From assembly GCF_000716595.1 (NCBI RefSeq), contig NZ_JNXC01000038.1, positions 40,246 through 104,245 of the forward strand: a stretch of DNA of 64,000 nt, written 5' to 3'. How positions within the stretch are numbered: the first letter of the stretch is position 1; every line of letters begins with the position of its first letter. Both the position numbers and the translations under genes were made by a program. Below the pieces are notes generated by a model. That model saw only the letters and a list, made by a program, of their open reading frames with translations, had not been told where the DNA came from and did no database searches. Shown here piece after piece: positions 48,355 through 57,677 of the stretch. Source of the stretch: Saccharothrix sp. NRRL B-16314 (GTDB taxonomy: Bacteria > Actinomycetota > Actinomycetes > Mycobacteriales > Pseudonocardiaceae).

Positions 48355-50514
48355 TTACTTGACGCCGGCCGCGTCCATCCCGCGCAGCTCCTTCTTCAGG
48401 TCCTGGATCTCGTCGCGCAACCGGGCCGCCAGCTCGAACTGGAGCTCCCGGGCCGCGTTCATCATCTGGTCGGTCAGCTGCTGCACCAGATCGGCCAGCT
48501 CGGACCGCGCCATGGTCCCGGTGTCGCGACCGGCCAGCACCCCCGAGCCGGCACGACCGCCGGCACCCGGGTCCCCGGTCGGCTTCTTGCCCCGCGACGC
48601 GTTGCGACCCGACCCGCCGGGCGCGATGGCGTCCTCGGCCTCCGCGTACACCTGCTCCAGGATGTCCGTGATCTTCTTGCGCAACGGCTGCGGGTCGAGC
48701 CCGCGTTCCTCGTTGTACGCGACCTGCTTGGCCCGCCGGCGGTTCGTCTCGTCGATCGCGTGCCGCATCGAGTCCGTGATCCGGTCCGCGTACATGTGGA
48801 CCTCACCGGACACGTTGCGCGCCGCGCGCCCGATCGTCTGGATCAGGCTGGTCCCCGAGCGCAGGAAGCCCTCCTTGTCCGCGTCCAGGATCGCGACCAG
48901 CGACACCTCCGGCAGGTCCAACCCCTCGCGCAGCAGGTTGATGCCGATCAGCACGTCGTAGTCACCCAGCCGCAACTGGCGCAGCAGCTCGACCCGGCGC
49001 AGCGTGTCGACCTCGGAGTGCAGGTACCGGACCCGGATGCCCAGCTCCAGCAGGTAGTCGGTCAGGTCTTCGGCCATCTTCTTGGTCAGCGTGGTGACCA
49101 GGACCCGCTCGTCCTTCTCCGCCCGCGTCCGGATCTCGTGGACCAGGTCGTCGATCTGCCCCTCGGTCGGCTTGACCACGACCTCCGGGTCGACCAGACC
49201 GGTCGGCCGGATGACCTGCTCCACGAACTCGCCGCCGGCCTGGCCCATCTCGTACGGGCCGGGGGTGGCCGACAGGTAGACCGTCTGCCCGATCCGGTCG
49301 GCGAACTCCTCCCACGTCAACGGGCGGTTGTCCAGGGCGCTCGGCAGCCGGAAGCCGTGGTCCACCAGGTTGCGCTTGCGGGACGCGTCGCCCTCGTACA
49401 TGCCGCCGATCTGCGGCACCGTCACGTGCGACTCGTCGATCACCAGCAGGAAGTCGTCCGGGAAGTAGTCGATCAGGGTCGCCGGGGCGGTGCCCGCGCC
49501 GCGGTCGTCGATGTGCCGGGAGTAGTTCTCGATGCCGTTGCAGAAGCCGACCTGGCGCATCATCTCGACGTCGTACGCGGTGCGCATGCGCAGGCGCTGC
49601 GCCTCCAGCAGCTTGCCCTGCCGCTCCAACGTGGCCAGCCGCTCGGCCAGCTCGGTCTCGATGTTGCGGATCGCCTTCTCCATCCGCTCCGGACCCGCGA
49701 CGTAGTGGGTGGCCGGGAAGATGCGCAGCTCGTCCACCTCCTTGACCACGTCACCGGTCAAGGGGTGCAGGTAGTACAGCTTGTCGATCTCGTCGCCGAA
49801 GAACTCGACGCGCAGCGCCAGCTCCTCGTACGCCGGGATGATCTCGACCGTGTCGCCGCGGACCCGGAACGTGCCGCGGTTGAACGCGATGTCGTTGCGG
49901 GTGTACTGGATGTCGACCAGGGCGCGCAGCAGCAGGTCGCGCTCGACCTCGCCGCCGACCTCCAGCTTGATCGACCGGTCGAGGTACGACTGGGGCGTGC
50001 CGAGGCCGTAGATGCAGGACACGGACGCGACCACGATCACGTCACGCCTGGTCAGCAGGCTCATCGTGGCCGAGTGGCGCAGCCGTTCGACGTCTTCGTT
50101 GATCGAGGAGTCCTTCTCGATGTACGTGTCCGTCTGCGGGATGTACGCCTCGGGCTGGTAGTAGTCGTAGTAGCTGACGAAGTACTCCACCGCGTTGTCC
50201 GGGAAGTACCCCTTCAGCTCGTTCGCCAGCTGCGCGGCCAGCGTCTTGTTCGGCGCCATCACCAGCGTCGGCCGCTGCACCTTCTCCACGAGCCAGGCCG
50301 TCGTCGCGGACTTGCCGGTGCCGGTGGCGCCGAGCAGCACCACGTCCTTCTCACCGGCGCGGACGCGCCGTTCGAGCTCCGCGATCGCCGCGGGCTGGTC
50401 GCCCGCCGGCTGGTAGTCGCTGACCACGCGGAACTTCCCGTCGGTGCGCGGGATGTCACCGACGGGACGGTGCGACGAGTGCGCCTTGACCGGGATCTCG
50501 GTAGGGAAAGCCAC
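48355..50514 (-). CDS. uvrB: Excinuclease ABC subunit B
   Basis: A 719-residue UvrB, the damage-verifying helicase-like subunit of nucleotide excision repair. It has Walker [19 protein letters not shown] (about residue 60), the beta-hairpin region [20 protein letters not shown], the DEAH-type [16 protein letters not shown], helicase motifs V/VI ([33 protein letters not shown]), and a C-terminal UVR motif ([20 protein letters not shown]) for UvrC binding. The GTG 50514 follows TACCGT by seven bases (leaderless). No LexA box is visible here, unlike at uvrA. An insertion of about 40 Gly/Arg-rich residues precedes the UVR motif. Confidence 0.97.
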   Translation of the reverse strand: MAFPTEIPVKAHSSHRPVGDIPRTDGKFRVVSDYQPAGDQPAAIAELERRVRAGEKDVVLLGATGTGKSATTAWLVEKVQRPTLVMAPNKTLAAQLANELKGYFPDNAVEYFVSYYDYYQPEAYIPQTDTYIEKDSSINEDVERLRHSATMSLLTRRDVIVVASVSCIYGLGTPQSYLDRSIKLEVGGEVERDLLLRALVDIQYTRNDIAFNRGTFRVRGDTVEIIPAYEELALRVEFFGDEIDKLYYLHPLTGDVVKEVDELRIFPATHYVAGPERMEKAIRNIETELAERLATLERQGKLLEAQRLRMRTAYDVEMMRQVGFCNGIENYSRHIDDRGAGTAPATLIDYFPDDFLLVIDESHVTVPQIGGMYEGDASRKRNLVDHGFRLPSALDNRPLTWEEFADRIGQTVYLSATPGPYEMGQAGGEFVEQVIRPTGLVDPEVVVKPTEGQIDDLVHEIRTRAEKDERVLVTTLTKKMAEDLTDYLLELGIRVRYLHSEVDTLRRVELLRQLRLGDYDVLIGINLLREGLDLPEVSLVAILDADKEGFLRSGTSLIQTIGRAARNVSGEVHMYADRITDSMRHAIDETNRRRAKQVAYNEERGLDPQPLRKKITDILEQVYAEAEDAIAPGGSGRNASRGKKPTGDPGAGGRAGSGVLAGRDTGTMARSELADLVQQLTDQMMNAARELQFELAARLRDEIQDLKKELRGMDAAGVK

Positions 50515-50521
50515 GGACACG

Positions 50522-50527
50522 ACGGTA
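50522..50527 (-). promoter_or_regulatory. -10 element of uvrB
   Basis: TACCGT on the minus strand lies seven bases before GTG 50514. Confidence 0.45.
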
Positions 50528-50584
50528 CGCCGGGGGTACGACAAAGTTCCATCGCACCAGGTCACACCACGTCAGGGCACGCCG

Positions 50585-51901
50585 TCAGCAGGAGCAGTCG
50601 CAGCCCGAGCAGCCCGAGCAGTCGGGGCACGAGCAGTCGCCGCACGTGCCGTTCGGCTTGCCGCTGAACGGGCCGGGGAAGGGGTCGCGACAGCACTGCT
50701 GGCACGTGCCGCACTGGTAGAGCACCGCGAGGCAGCCCAGGATCGCCCCGCGCCTCACGGGCGGCTCCTTCAGCTTGGGCCAGAACCACAGCCCGCTGCC
50801 CGGCCGCAACGGCTCGCCGCCGCGCTTCTTCCGGCCCTTGCCACCGGTCGGCGGCTGCGGCGGCCCGCCGTGACCGGGAGCCGAGGGCGGCGGCACGTGC
50901 CCGGGAGGCGGCGTGCTCCCCCGGTGCGGGCCGGGCTGCTGCCCGTACGGCGCCGGCGGCGGGTACATCCCCGGCGCGGGCTGCCACCCCGGCGGCGGGG
51001 GTGGGGTGTGGAGGCGCGGCCCTTCGTGCGCCCCGTGCCCGTGCCCCTCGCCGAAAGCCCGCCGGATCGACTCCTGCACCTCGTGCACCAGCAGCACGTG
51101 CACCAGCCGGTCGTCCGCGAACTCCACTTCCTTCAGGGCGAGCTTGATCCCCAACGCCGCGTCATCGCACAACCGCCGCGCCTCGTCCACCGTCGTCCCG
51201 GTCGCCGACAACGGGTTCCACGACCCGGACGCCCGGTCCTCCTCCAGGTCCTCCACCGCGTCCAGCAGGTGCGCCATCCGCCCGAACAGCCGCCCGACCT
51301 CGCGCAACGGCTCCGCGTTCCCCGGACGTCCGGCCAGCACGGCGGTCTGCGCCACGGCCTCACCCGAAGCCGTCTCCGTCGGCTCGGTCACCAGCAGCAC
51401 CGACGACCCCAAGCCGGCCGCAGCCTCGACGGACGACTGCCGCCGCACCGCGTCCACCAGCACCGCCGTGTCGAAGCCCAGGTCAAGCCCGGTGGCCGAG
51501 GCCTGCGCCGCCCACCGACGCGCCACCTGCCGGCCGACCCCGCGCATCGGCGCGCTCGCGAACACGCCGTCGCCGTCGGACACGTGGTCGCCGACCTTCG
51601 CCGACGCCAGCACCAGCGACACCGTCGCGGCCAAGCGCGCACCCGTGCCCACGGCCACGTCCGCCGACTGCATCCCGCGGAGCGCGCACGGCCCCGCGGC
51701 CCGCCGCGTCCGCCCGGACTGCGCACCCACCTGTGCCTCGACCAGGGCCGAGATGACCAGGCCGTCGTAGTTGGTGACCAGGCGTGCCATGTGGCCGTGG
51801 TCGTCCCGCAACGCCAGGCACAGCCCGCACAGGTGGGCCATCCAGGACTCCCGCAGCTCAGGGCCGAGGCGGTTGCGACAGGGGCGGATGATGCCGAACA
51901 T
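50585..51901 (-). CDS. DUF5685-family protein with Cys-rich C-terminal tail
   Basis: A 438-residue protein. The N-terminal MFGIIRPCRNRLGPELRESW and MAHLCGLCLALRDDHGHMAR segment (CxxC) is the hallmark of the actinobacterial DUF5685 family, annotated as regulatory without proof. Residues 60-290 are helical. Residues 300-370 are a Pro/Gly/His-rich linker (PPPPPGWQPAPGMYPPPAPY). The end holds about 12 Cys (CGTCQQCCRDPFPG, then CGDCSCPDCSGCSGCDCSC), a likely metal-binding tail. It sits 70 bases upstream of uvrB on the same strand. Confidence 0.8.
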   Translation of the reverse strand: MFGIIRPCRNRLGPELRESWMAHLCGLCLALRDDHGHMARLVTNYDGLVISALVEAQVGAQSGRTRRAAGPCALRGMQSADVAVGTGARLAATVSLVLASAKVGDHVSDGDGVFASAPMRGVGRQVARRWAAQASATGLDLGFDTAVLVDAVRRQSSVEAAAGLGSSVLLVTEPTETASGEAVAQTAVLAGRPGNAEPLREVGRLFGRMAHLLDAVEDLEEDRASGSWNPLSATGTTVDEARRLCDDAALGIKLALKEVEFADDRLVHVLLVHEVQESIRRAFGEGHGHGAHEGPRLHTPPPPPGWQPAPGMYPPPAPYGQQPGPHRGSTPPPGHVPPPSAPGHGGPPQPPTGGKGRKKRGGEPLRPGSGLWFWPKLKEPPVRRGAILGCLAVLYQCGTCQQCCRDPFPGPFSGKPNGTCGDCSCPDCSGCSGCDCSC

Positions 51902-51969
51902 GGCGGGAAGAGTAAGCGATCATCCTTCTTTCGGGTGACAGGAAGGGGTAATCCAGAGGTGTCGCTGCC

Positions 51970-51975
51970 TAAAGT
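51970..51975 (+). promoter_or_regulatory. -10 element of DUF402 gene 1
   Basis: TAAAGT lies seven bases before GTG 51983, giving a leaderless start. Confidence 0.5.
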
Positions 51976-51982
51976 CGCCGTT

Positions 51983-52522
51983 GTGACGTCGAGCACCGCC
52001 GGGACCCGCATGCACATCCACCCGCCGAAGATCGAGTACTTCGACCTCGACGCGAAGAGCAACACCGATCCCAAGGGCCACCTCCGCGGGGTCGAGGAGT
52101 ACCGGCTGACACCGGACGGCCTGTACATGTCCCGCCCGGTGCCTGGACACCCGCACCTGACCCACTTCGAGTCGTGGCTGCTGCCCGCGCACGGCCTGCG
52201 CCTGACCCGGCAGTCCTGGCACCCCGGGCACGAGCGCGACTACGACCTGTACGTGGACGTGGTCGAGATCAGCTCCAGCGGTTCGGTGTGGAAGACCGTC
52301 GACCTGTACCTGGACCTGGTCGTGCGCACCGGCCGGAGCGTGACCGTGCTGGACACCGACGAGCTGCTGACCGCCCTCGACCAGGGCCTCGTCCAGGCGG
52401 ACCGGGCGCAGTGGGCGCTGGAGACGACGTACCGCGCGGTGGCGGGGATCTCGGCGCACGGGTACGACGCGGTGCGCTGGCTGGCCTCCCAGGGCACGGT
52501 CACCACCTGGTGTCGCCGCTAA
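51983..52522 (+). CDS. DUF402 domain-containing protein
   Basis: A 179-residue DUF402 protein, related in fold to nucleoside di-/triphosphate phosphatases and FAU-1-like RNA-binding proteins. Family features are VEEYRLTPDGLYMSRPVPGH, WLLPAHGLRLTRQSWHPGHE, YDLYVDVVEISSSGSVWKTV, then DLYLDLVVRTGRSVTVLDTD and a helical end GLVQADRAQWALETTYRAVA. It starts at GTG 51983 by promoter position. A second, diverged copy follows on the same strand, 136 bases on. It is divergent from the DUF5685 gene. Confidence 0.82.
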   Translation: MTSSTAGTRMHIHPPKIEYFDLDAKSNTDPKGHLRGVEEYRLTPDGLYMSRPVPGHPHLTHFESWLLPAHGLRLTRQSWHPGHERDYDLYVDVVEISSSGSVWKTVDLYLDLVVRTGRSVTVLDTDELLTALDQGLVQADRAQWALETTYRAVAGISAHGYDAVRWLASQGTVTTWCRR

Positions 52523-52644
52523 TACAGACGGTCACACTTGCTGGTCAACCGCCGATCGTGTCCGTCACCTGATAGAGACCGCTTACCACACAGACCGTGA
52601 TGTAACGAATCAACCCGCATAGTTACCTGGAGCACATCTCCGGC

Positions 52645-52650
52645 TACCCT
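52645..52650 (+). promoter_or_regulatory. -10 element of DUF402 gene 2
   Basis: TACCCT lies eight bases before GTG 52659. Confidence 0.45.
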
Positions 52651-52658
52651 CGGGTCGC

Positions 52659-53177
52659 GTGGGAGCGGTCATCACACCTCAGCTGGTCGACGTTGTCGAC
52701 ACCGTCAGCGCTGTTCGCAGCTACTCCAGTGGGATGTCGCGGTACCTGTCCACCTGTCGGGTGGAGCCCTGGGGTCTGCGGCTCGAATGCCCCACCCCGG
52801 AGGATCCCTTCTCCGATTCCGAGGTCACCTGGTTGATGCCCGACCTGGGCCTCCGGCTGACCCACCACCGGCCCCGTTCACGGCACGCGCGCAGCGGCCC
52901 GAGCGTGCTGAGCGCCGTTCGCGTCCAGCGCGACGGCCGCTCGTGGCGCACGACGGACCTGCTCCTGGGCTTGGCCGTGCCGGGCGGCACGACCGCGCGG
53001 ATCGTGCGCTGCGAGGAGTTCGCCGCCGCCGTCGCCGGGCGCGTCCTCGGCCCCGGCGACGCCGACCAGGCCCTGCGCACCGTGCACCGCACCCTGGAGG
53101 AGGTCAGCCTGCACCGGCACGACCTCCGCACGTGGCTGACGCACCGCGGCATCTACGACATGTGGCCGTCGCTCTGA
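52659..53177 (+). CDS. DUF402-like protein, diverged paralogue
   Basis: A 172-residue protein with the same order of segments as the preceding DUF402 gene: WLMPDLGLRLTHHRPRSRHA, SAVRVQRDGRSWRTTDLLLG, LAVPGGTTARIVRCEEFAAA, then GPGDADQALRTVHRTLEEVS and an LRTWLTHRGIYDMWPSL end. Key acidic positions of the first copy (YVDVVEI, VLDTDEL) are replaced here (AVRVQ, IVRCEEF). The copy may therefore have lost the metal site and changed role. It ends seven bases before the convergent coaE stop. Confidence 0.65.
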   Translation: MGAVITPQLVDVVDTVSAVRSYSSGMSRYLSTCRVEPWGLRLECPTPEDPFSDSEVTWLMPDLGLRLTHHRPRSRHARSGPSVLSAVRVQRDGRSWRTTDLLLGLAVPGGTTARIVRCEEFAAAVAGRVLGPGDADQALRTVHRTLEEVSLHRHDLRTWLTHRGIYDMWPSL

Positions 53178-53184
53178 GCAGCGG

Positions 53185-54357
53185 TCACGCCCGCACTCCC
53201 CCGTAGAAGGCGTCGACCCGCGCCGTCGCGGCGGCCATCCAGGGCTCCTTGGCCTCGCCGTACGCGAAGCCTTCCGCGTCACCCTTGTGCTTCTCGGCCA
53301 GCTCCAGCTTCACCGCCGCGTACTCGTCCCGCGCCCGCTCGTCGGCGCGCAGCCAGTCGCGGAACCGCACCGCCCAGTTCCAGGCCGGCCCGCCCTCCAC
53401 CCGGACGTGCAGGTTGGCCCGCCGACCCGGGTCCGCCCCCGCGTGCAGCCGCTTGTGCCAGTCCTCCGGCGCGTCGCCCTCGTACCGCACCGCATCCTCG
53501 CGGATGCCCAGGCTCGGGAACCCGGCCGACGTCAGCGCCTCCTCCAACCCGGCGGCTTCCTCCATCGACGTCACGCCCACCTGGAAGTCCAGCACGTCCT
53601 TGGCCGCGAGCCCCGGCACGGACGTGGACCCGATGTGCTCGACCCGCCGGCCGCCCGCCGCCACGCTGATCCGGGCCGCGACCCGTTCCGCCTGCACCGG
53701 CCACGTCTCGTCGTACGGCACCACGACCGGCGCACCGGGCGCGTACCGCTTCAGCCTGATGTTCGACTCGTATCGCACCAGCCGGTCCGCCCACAGCTCG
53801 TCCACCTGCGCCTGCACCACTTCGCGCGGCCCGGAGTTGTCCAGCCACACGTCCGCCACCGCGCGGCGGCGCTCGTCGTCGGCCTGCGCGGCGATGCGGC
53901 GGCGCGCGTCCTCCTCCGCCATGCCGCGGTCACGCAGCCTGGTGAGGCGCTGGTCGAGGTCCGCGTGCACGATCAGGACCAGGTGGTAGAGCGGCGCCAT
54001 GGTGTTCTCGACCAGCAGCGGCACGTCGTGCACCACGATCGCGTCCTCGGGCGCGGCGGCGAGCAGCTCGGCCGTGCGGGCCGCGATCCTGGGGTGGGTG
54101 ATGCCGTTCAGCGTGGTCAGGGACTTGTCGTCACCGAAAACCTTGGCCGCGAGGGCCGGCCGGTTCAGCGCGCCGTCGGCGTCCAGGACGTCCGGGCCGA
54201 ACGCCTCGACGATCTCGCGGAGGCCGTCGGTGCCGGGTTCGACCACCTCCCGGGCCAGCCGGTCGGAGTCGATGACCACCGCCCCGTGCTCGGCGAGCCT
54301 GCCCGCCACCGTCGACTTGCCCGACCCGATTCCCCCGGAGAGCCCCACGCGCAACAT
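53185..54357 (-). CDS. coaE: Dephospho-CoA kinase fused to a GrpB-like domain
   Basis: A 390-residue fusion, common in actinobacteria. Residues 1-200 are CoaE, which phosphorylates dephospho-CoA in the last step of CoA synthesis: P-loop GLSGGIGSGKSTVAGRL, DSDRLAREVVEPGTDGL, and lid residues RLRDRGMAEEDARRRIAAQA. Residues 210-390 are a GrpB/UPF0157 domain with a nucleotidyltransferase-like fold: VVVPYDETWPVQAERVAARI, EHIGSTSVPGLAAKDVLDF and NLHVRVEGGPAWNWAVRFRD. The GrpB role is unknown. The start ATG 54357 is chosen at the family position. Confidence 0.95.
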   Translation of the reverse strand: MLRVGLSGGIGSGKSTVAGRLAEHGAVVIDSDRLAREVVEPGTDGLREIVEAFGPDVLDADGALNRPALAAKVFGDDKSLTTLNGITHPRIAARTAELLAAAPEDAIVVHDVPLLVENTMAPLYHLVLIVHADLDQRLTRLRDRGMAEEDARRRIAAQADDERRRAVADVWLDNSGPREVVQAQVDELWADRLVRYESNIRLKRYAPGAPVVVPYDETWPVQAERVAARISVAAGGRRVEHIGSTSVPGLAAKDVLDFQVGVTSMEEAAGLEEALTSAGFPSLGIREDAVRYEGDAPEDWHKRLHAGADPGRRANLHVRVEGGPAWNWAVRFRDWLRADERARDEYAAVKLELAEKHKGDAEGFAYGEAKEPWMAAATARVDAFYGGVRA

Positions 54358-54400
54358 GACGACCAGCCTGCCATGCTCCGGCTCCACCCGGCCGTCGGCC

Positions 54401-55015
54401 TCAGGCGTCCTCGATCGGCGTCATGGACTGCTGGGCCAGGGCGGCGAGGAAGACCCCGACCTGGTCGTCCGGCACCACGTCGGCCTTCGCGCGGCTCACG
54501 AACGTGGTCTTGCCCAGTGACCCGATGAGCAGCCGCTCGTCCTTCGTCCTGACCAGGGACGCCTTCACCTTGCCCACGTCCACCTGGGTGACGGAAGCAC
54601 CGTCCTCGCGCTCGGCGGCGACGCTCTCCTCGACCCTGGTGCCGGCCGCCCCGGGGTCCGCGTAGGTGGCCAGGCCGACGACGACGGGCGCGGCGCCGAG
54701 CGGTTGGCGCTCACCGAGGCCGTAGTAGCAGTCGACCTTCCCGGTCCGGGCGAGCGAGGGCTCCGGGATGCCGATGATCGTTCTCAGCTCGCCGGGCAGC
54801 TCACGGCCGAGGAACTTGTGCAGGCTCGTGACGGGCACGATCAGCTCGCAGTCGTCGGGCAGCGGTCTGTCCGTCATCTGCGGCGCTCTGGTGAACGTCG
54901 TCGGCGGCAGGATCGTCGGGATCTGCGGAGCGGCTGCGGGCGGCCTCTTCTCGGTGGAGCACGCCGCGCACACGAGCACCACCACAGCTGCCAACACCGC
55001 CGTCCGCACGCCCAT
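54401..55015 (-). CDS. Putative lipoprotein
   Basis: A 204-residue protein with an N-terminal signal (TAVLAAVVVLVCAACS); the Cys at about position 19 in the CAAC context is a weak lipobox. A Pro/Thr-rich linker (PQIPTILPPTTFTRAP) follows. The globular part contains DCELIVPVTSLHKFLG and VDCYYGLGERQPLG, whose two Cys may pair, an arrangement seen in actinobacterial surface lipoproteins of unknown role. It lies between coaE and rpsA on the same strand. Confidence 0.7.
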   Translation of the reverse strand: MGVRTAVLAAVVVLVCAACSTEKRPPAAAPQIPTILPPTTFTRAPQMTDRPLPDDCELIVPVTSLHKFLGRELPGELRTIIGIPEPSLARTGKVDCYYGLGERQPLGAAPVVVGLATYADPGAAGTRVEESVAAEREDGASVTQVDVGKVKASLVRTKDERLLIGSLGKTTFVSRAKADVVPDDQVGVFLAALAQQSMTPIEDA

Positions 55016-55070
55016 AGGACTCTCAACTTAGCGCACCACAACGACTTCGCACCGCGAGAAGCCGAAACGA

Positions 55071-55107
55071 CGATCGCCCCCCGCCCGTAGTGGGCAGGGG
55101 GCGATCG
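55071..55107 (-). terminator. Strong hairpin terminator after rpsA
   Basis: CGATCGCCCCC and its complement flank a GCCC/GGGC inner stem, giving a nearly uninterrupted 16-bp stem 43 bases after the rpsA stop. The minus-strand sequence then continues TCGTTTCGG, a weak T-rich end. Confidence 0.8.
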
Positions 55108-55149
55108 TGTCGATCAGTCAGCCGACGAGGTGCCGTCGGCCGGTGCTGC

Positions 55150-56646
55150 TCAGGCGCCGCCCGACAGCTTCTCGCGGAGCGCGGCCAGCTGCTCGTCGCT
55201 CGCCAGGGTGCCGCCGGCCTGAGCCGGGGCGCCCGTGCTGGACGAGGTCGCGGCGGCCGGAGCCTCGCCACCGGAGGAGTAGTTCGTCTCCCCGGCGGCC
55301 TCTTCCTCGGCCGCGGCGGCCTTGGCCACCTGCTTCATGTGGGCCTCGTAGCGCGTGTGGGCCTCGGCGTACTGACGCTCCCACTCCTCGCGCTGCTTGT
55401 CGAAGCCTTCCTGCCACTCCTGGGTCTCCGGGTCGAAGCCCTCGGGGTAGATGTAGTTCCCCTGGTCGTCGTACTCGGCGGCCATGCCGTACTGGGTCGG
55501 GTCGAACTCGGAGTCGACCGTGAAGCCCTCGTTGGCCTGCTTGAGCGACAGCGAGATCCGGCGACGGTCGAGGTCGATGTCGATGACCTTGACCATGACG
55601 TCGTCGCCGACCTGCACGACCTGCTCCGGGATCTCGACGTGGCGCTCGGCCAGCTCGGAGATGTGGACCAGGCCCTCGATGCCCTCGTCCACCCGGACGA
55701 ACGCGCCGAACGGGACGAGCTTGGTGACCTTGCCCGGCACGATCTGGCCGATCGCGTGGGTGCGGGCGAACTGGCGCCACGGGTCTTCCTGCGTCGCCTT
55801 GAGCGACAGCGACACGCGCTCGCGCTCCATGTCGACGTCCAGGACCTCGACCGTGACCTCCTGGCCGACCTCGACGACCTCGGACGGGTGGTCGATGTGC
55901 TTCCAGGACAGCTCCGAGACGTGCACCAGGCCGTCCACGCCACCCAGGTCCACGAAGGCACCGAAGTTGACGATGGAGGACACGACGCCCTTGCGGACCT
56001 GGCCCTTCTGCAGCTGGTTGAGGAACTCGCTGCGGACCTCGGACTGGGTCTGCTCGAGCCACGCACGGCGGGACAGGACCACGTTGTTGCGGTTCTTGTC
56101 CAGCTCGATGATCTTGGCTTCGAGCTCCCGGCCGACGTACGGCTGGAGGTCGCGCACGCGGCGCATCTCGACCAGGGAGGCGGGGAGGAAGCCGCGCAGG
56201 CCGATGTCCAGGATCAGGCCGCCCTTGACGACCTCGATGACCGTGCCCTTGACGGGCTCGTCCTTCTCCTTGAGCGCCTCGATGGTGCCCCAGGCGCGCT
56301 CGTACTGCGCGCGCTTCTTGGAGAGGATCAGCCGACCTTCCTTGTCCTCCTTCTGGAGAACAAGAGCCTCGACCTCGTCACCAACCTTGACGACCTCGTT
56401 GGGGTCGACGTCGTGCTTGATCGACAACTCGCGCGAGGGGATGACGCCCTCGGTCTTGTAGCCGATGTCGAGCAGGACCTCGTCCCGGTCGACCTTGACG
56501 ATGGTGCCCTCGACGATATCGCCGTCGTTGAAGTACTTGATCGTCTTGTCGATAGCAGCGAGGAAGTCCTCCTCCGTCCCGATATCGTTGATGGCGACCT
56601 GCTTCGGCGCAGCGGCAACCGGGACAGTGGTGGTGTCGGTGGACAT
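55150..56646 (-). CDS. rpsA: 30S ribosomal protein S1
   Basis: A 498-residue S1 with four S1/OB-fold domains, the usual actinobacterial number: FNDGDIVEGTIVKVDRDEVL (about residues 39-58), KDEPVKGTVIEVVKGGLILD (about 127-146), KGQVRKGVVSSIVNFGAFVD (about 212-231) and IGQIVPGKVTKLVPFGAFVR (about 297-316). An acidic tail (YDDQGNYIYPEGFDPETQEW) and an Ala/Glu-rich end follow. It helps mRNA bind the ribosome and also functions in trans-translation. It has fewer rare codons than its neighbours, as expected for high expression. It ends before a strong terminator. Confidence 0.97.
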   Translation of the reverse strand: MSTDTTTVPVAAAPKQVAINDIGTEEDFLAAIDKTIKYFNDGDIVEGTIVKVDRDEVLLDIGYKTEGVIPSRELSIKHDVDPNEVVKVGDEVEALVLQKEDKEGRLILSKKRAQYERAWGTIEALKEKDEPVKGTVIEVVKGGLILDIGLRGFLPASLVEMRRVRDLQPYVGRELEAKIIELDKNRNNVVLSRRAWLEQTQSEVRSEFLNQLQKGQVRKGVVSSIVNFGAFVDLGGVDGLVHVSELSWKHIDHPSEVVEVGQEVTVEVLDVDMERERVSLSLKATQEDPWRQFARTHAIGQIVPGKVTKLVPFGAFVRVDEGIEGLVHISELAERHVEIPEQVVQVGDDVMVKVIDIDLDRRRISLSLKQANEGFTVDSEFDPTQYGMAAEYDDQGNYIYPEGFDPETQEWQEGFDKQREEWERQYAEAHTRYEAHMKQVAKAAAAEEEAAGETNYSSGGEAPAAATSSSTGAPAQAGGTLASDEQLAALREKLSGGA

Positions 56647-56836
56647 TAGGTAGGTGGCTCCGGTACGGATTGGGGTTAGGCCTGCGGGTTCAACGCTACG
56701 CGGAGGGCGCGCCCCACCCGCGAAGACCGACTCACCAGGTGATCACCGATCAAGGACAGCGCGAACCCACTACGCGGGCGATATCGTACGCGGCCGGCCG
56801 TCCACCCGGCAAACGCACCCCCTTGAATGGAGCAGT

Positions 56837-57667
56837 GTGTCCGACCAGCACGCGAGCGCGGAACTGGCGCTCGGCACGACCGGCATCGCCAAGCGGGGCG
56901 TCGACGCGGCCGAGTCGCGCACGGCCAACCGGATCTGGTGGGACGCCGACGCGGACGACTACCACGCCGAGCACGGCGACTTCCTTGGCTCGGCGGACTT
57001 CGTCTGGTGCCCGGAAGGTGTCCGCGAGGAGGACGCCGGCTACCTCGGTGACCTGCGCGGACGCCGAATCCTGGAGGTCGGCTGCGGTTCCGCGCCGTGC
57101 GCCAGGTGGCTGACGGCCCGCGGTGCGCGCGCGGTGGCGTTCGACATCTCGGCCGGGATGCTGCGGCACGCCGTGGCGGCGAACGAGGCGACCGGCGTGG
57201 CCGTGCCGCTGGTGCAGGCGAGCGCGGACCAGCTGCCGTTCGCGTCCGGGAGCTTCGACGCGGCGTGCTCGGCGTTCGGCGCGGTGCCGTTCGTGGCGGA
57301 CGTCGGCGAGGTGTTCGGCGAGGTCGCGCGGGTGCTGCGGCCGGGCGCGCCGTGGGTTTTCTCGGTGACTCACCCGATCCGGTGGATTTTCCCGGACGAC
57401 CCCGGGCCGGGCGGGCTGACCGTCACCCAGTCGTACTTCGACCGCACCCCGTACGTCGAGGTCGACGACAGCGGCCGGGCCACGTACGTGGAGCACCACC
57501 GGACCACCGGGGACTACGTGCGGGCGCTCGTCGGCGCGGGCCTGGAGCTGGTGGACGTGGTCGAGCCGGAGTGGCCGGCGGGGCACACCCGCACGTGGGG
57601 CCAGTGGAGCCCGCTGCGCGGCCGGCTGTTCCCGGGCACCGCGATCTTCCGCACGCGCAAGCCGTAA
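56837..57667 (+). CDS. Class I SAM-dependent methyltransferase
   Basis: A 276-residue methyltransferase conserved next to rpsA in many actinomycetes. Motif I is RILEVGCGSAPCARWLTARG (about residues 77-96), followed by AVAFDISAGMLRHAVAAN, the DxxF-like ASGSFDAACSAFGAVPFVAD and RVLRPGAPWVFSVTHPIRWI. The N-terminal NRIWWDADADDYHAEHGDFL is a family hallmark. The substrate is unknown. The GTG at 56837 is the second of two overlapping GTGs and is in frame. The gene is followed 10 bases later by the GNAT gene, probably with its own promoter. Confidence 0.9.
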   Translation: MSDQHASAELALGTTGIAKRGVDAAESRTANRIWWDADADDYHAEHGDFLGSADFVWCPEGVREEDAGYLGDLRGRRILEVGCGSAPCARWLTARGARAVAFDISAGMLRHAVAANEATGVAVPLVQASADQLPFASGSFDAACSAFGAVPFVADVGEVFGEVARVLRPGAPWVFSVTHPIRWIFPDDPGPGGLTVTQSYFDRTPYVEVDDSGRATYVEHHRTTGDYVRALVGAGLELVDVVEPEWPAGHTRTWGQWSPLRGRLFPGTAIFRTRKP

Positions 57668-57670
57668 CCT
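57665..57670 (+). promoter_or_regulatory. -10 element of the GNAT gene at 57678
   Basis: TAACCT lies seven bases before the ATG, inside the stop region of the methyltransferase gene, giving a leaderless start. Confidence 0.45.
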
Positions 57671-57677
57671 GCCTGGC

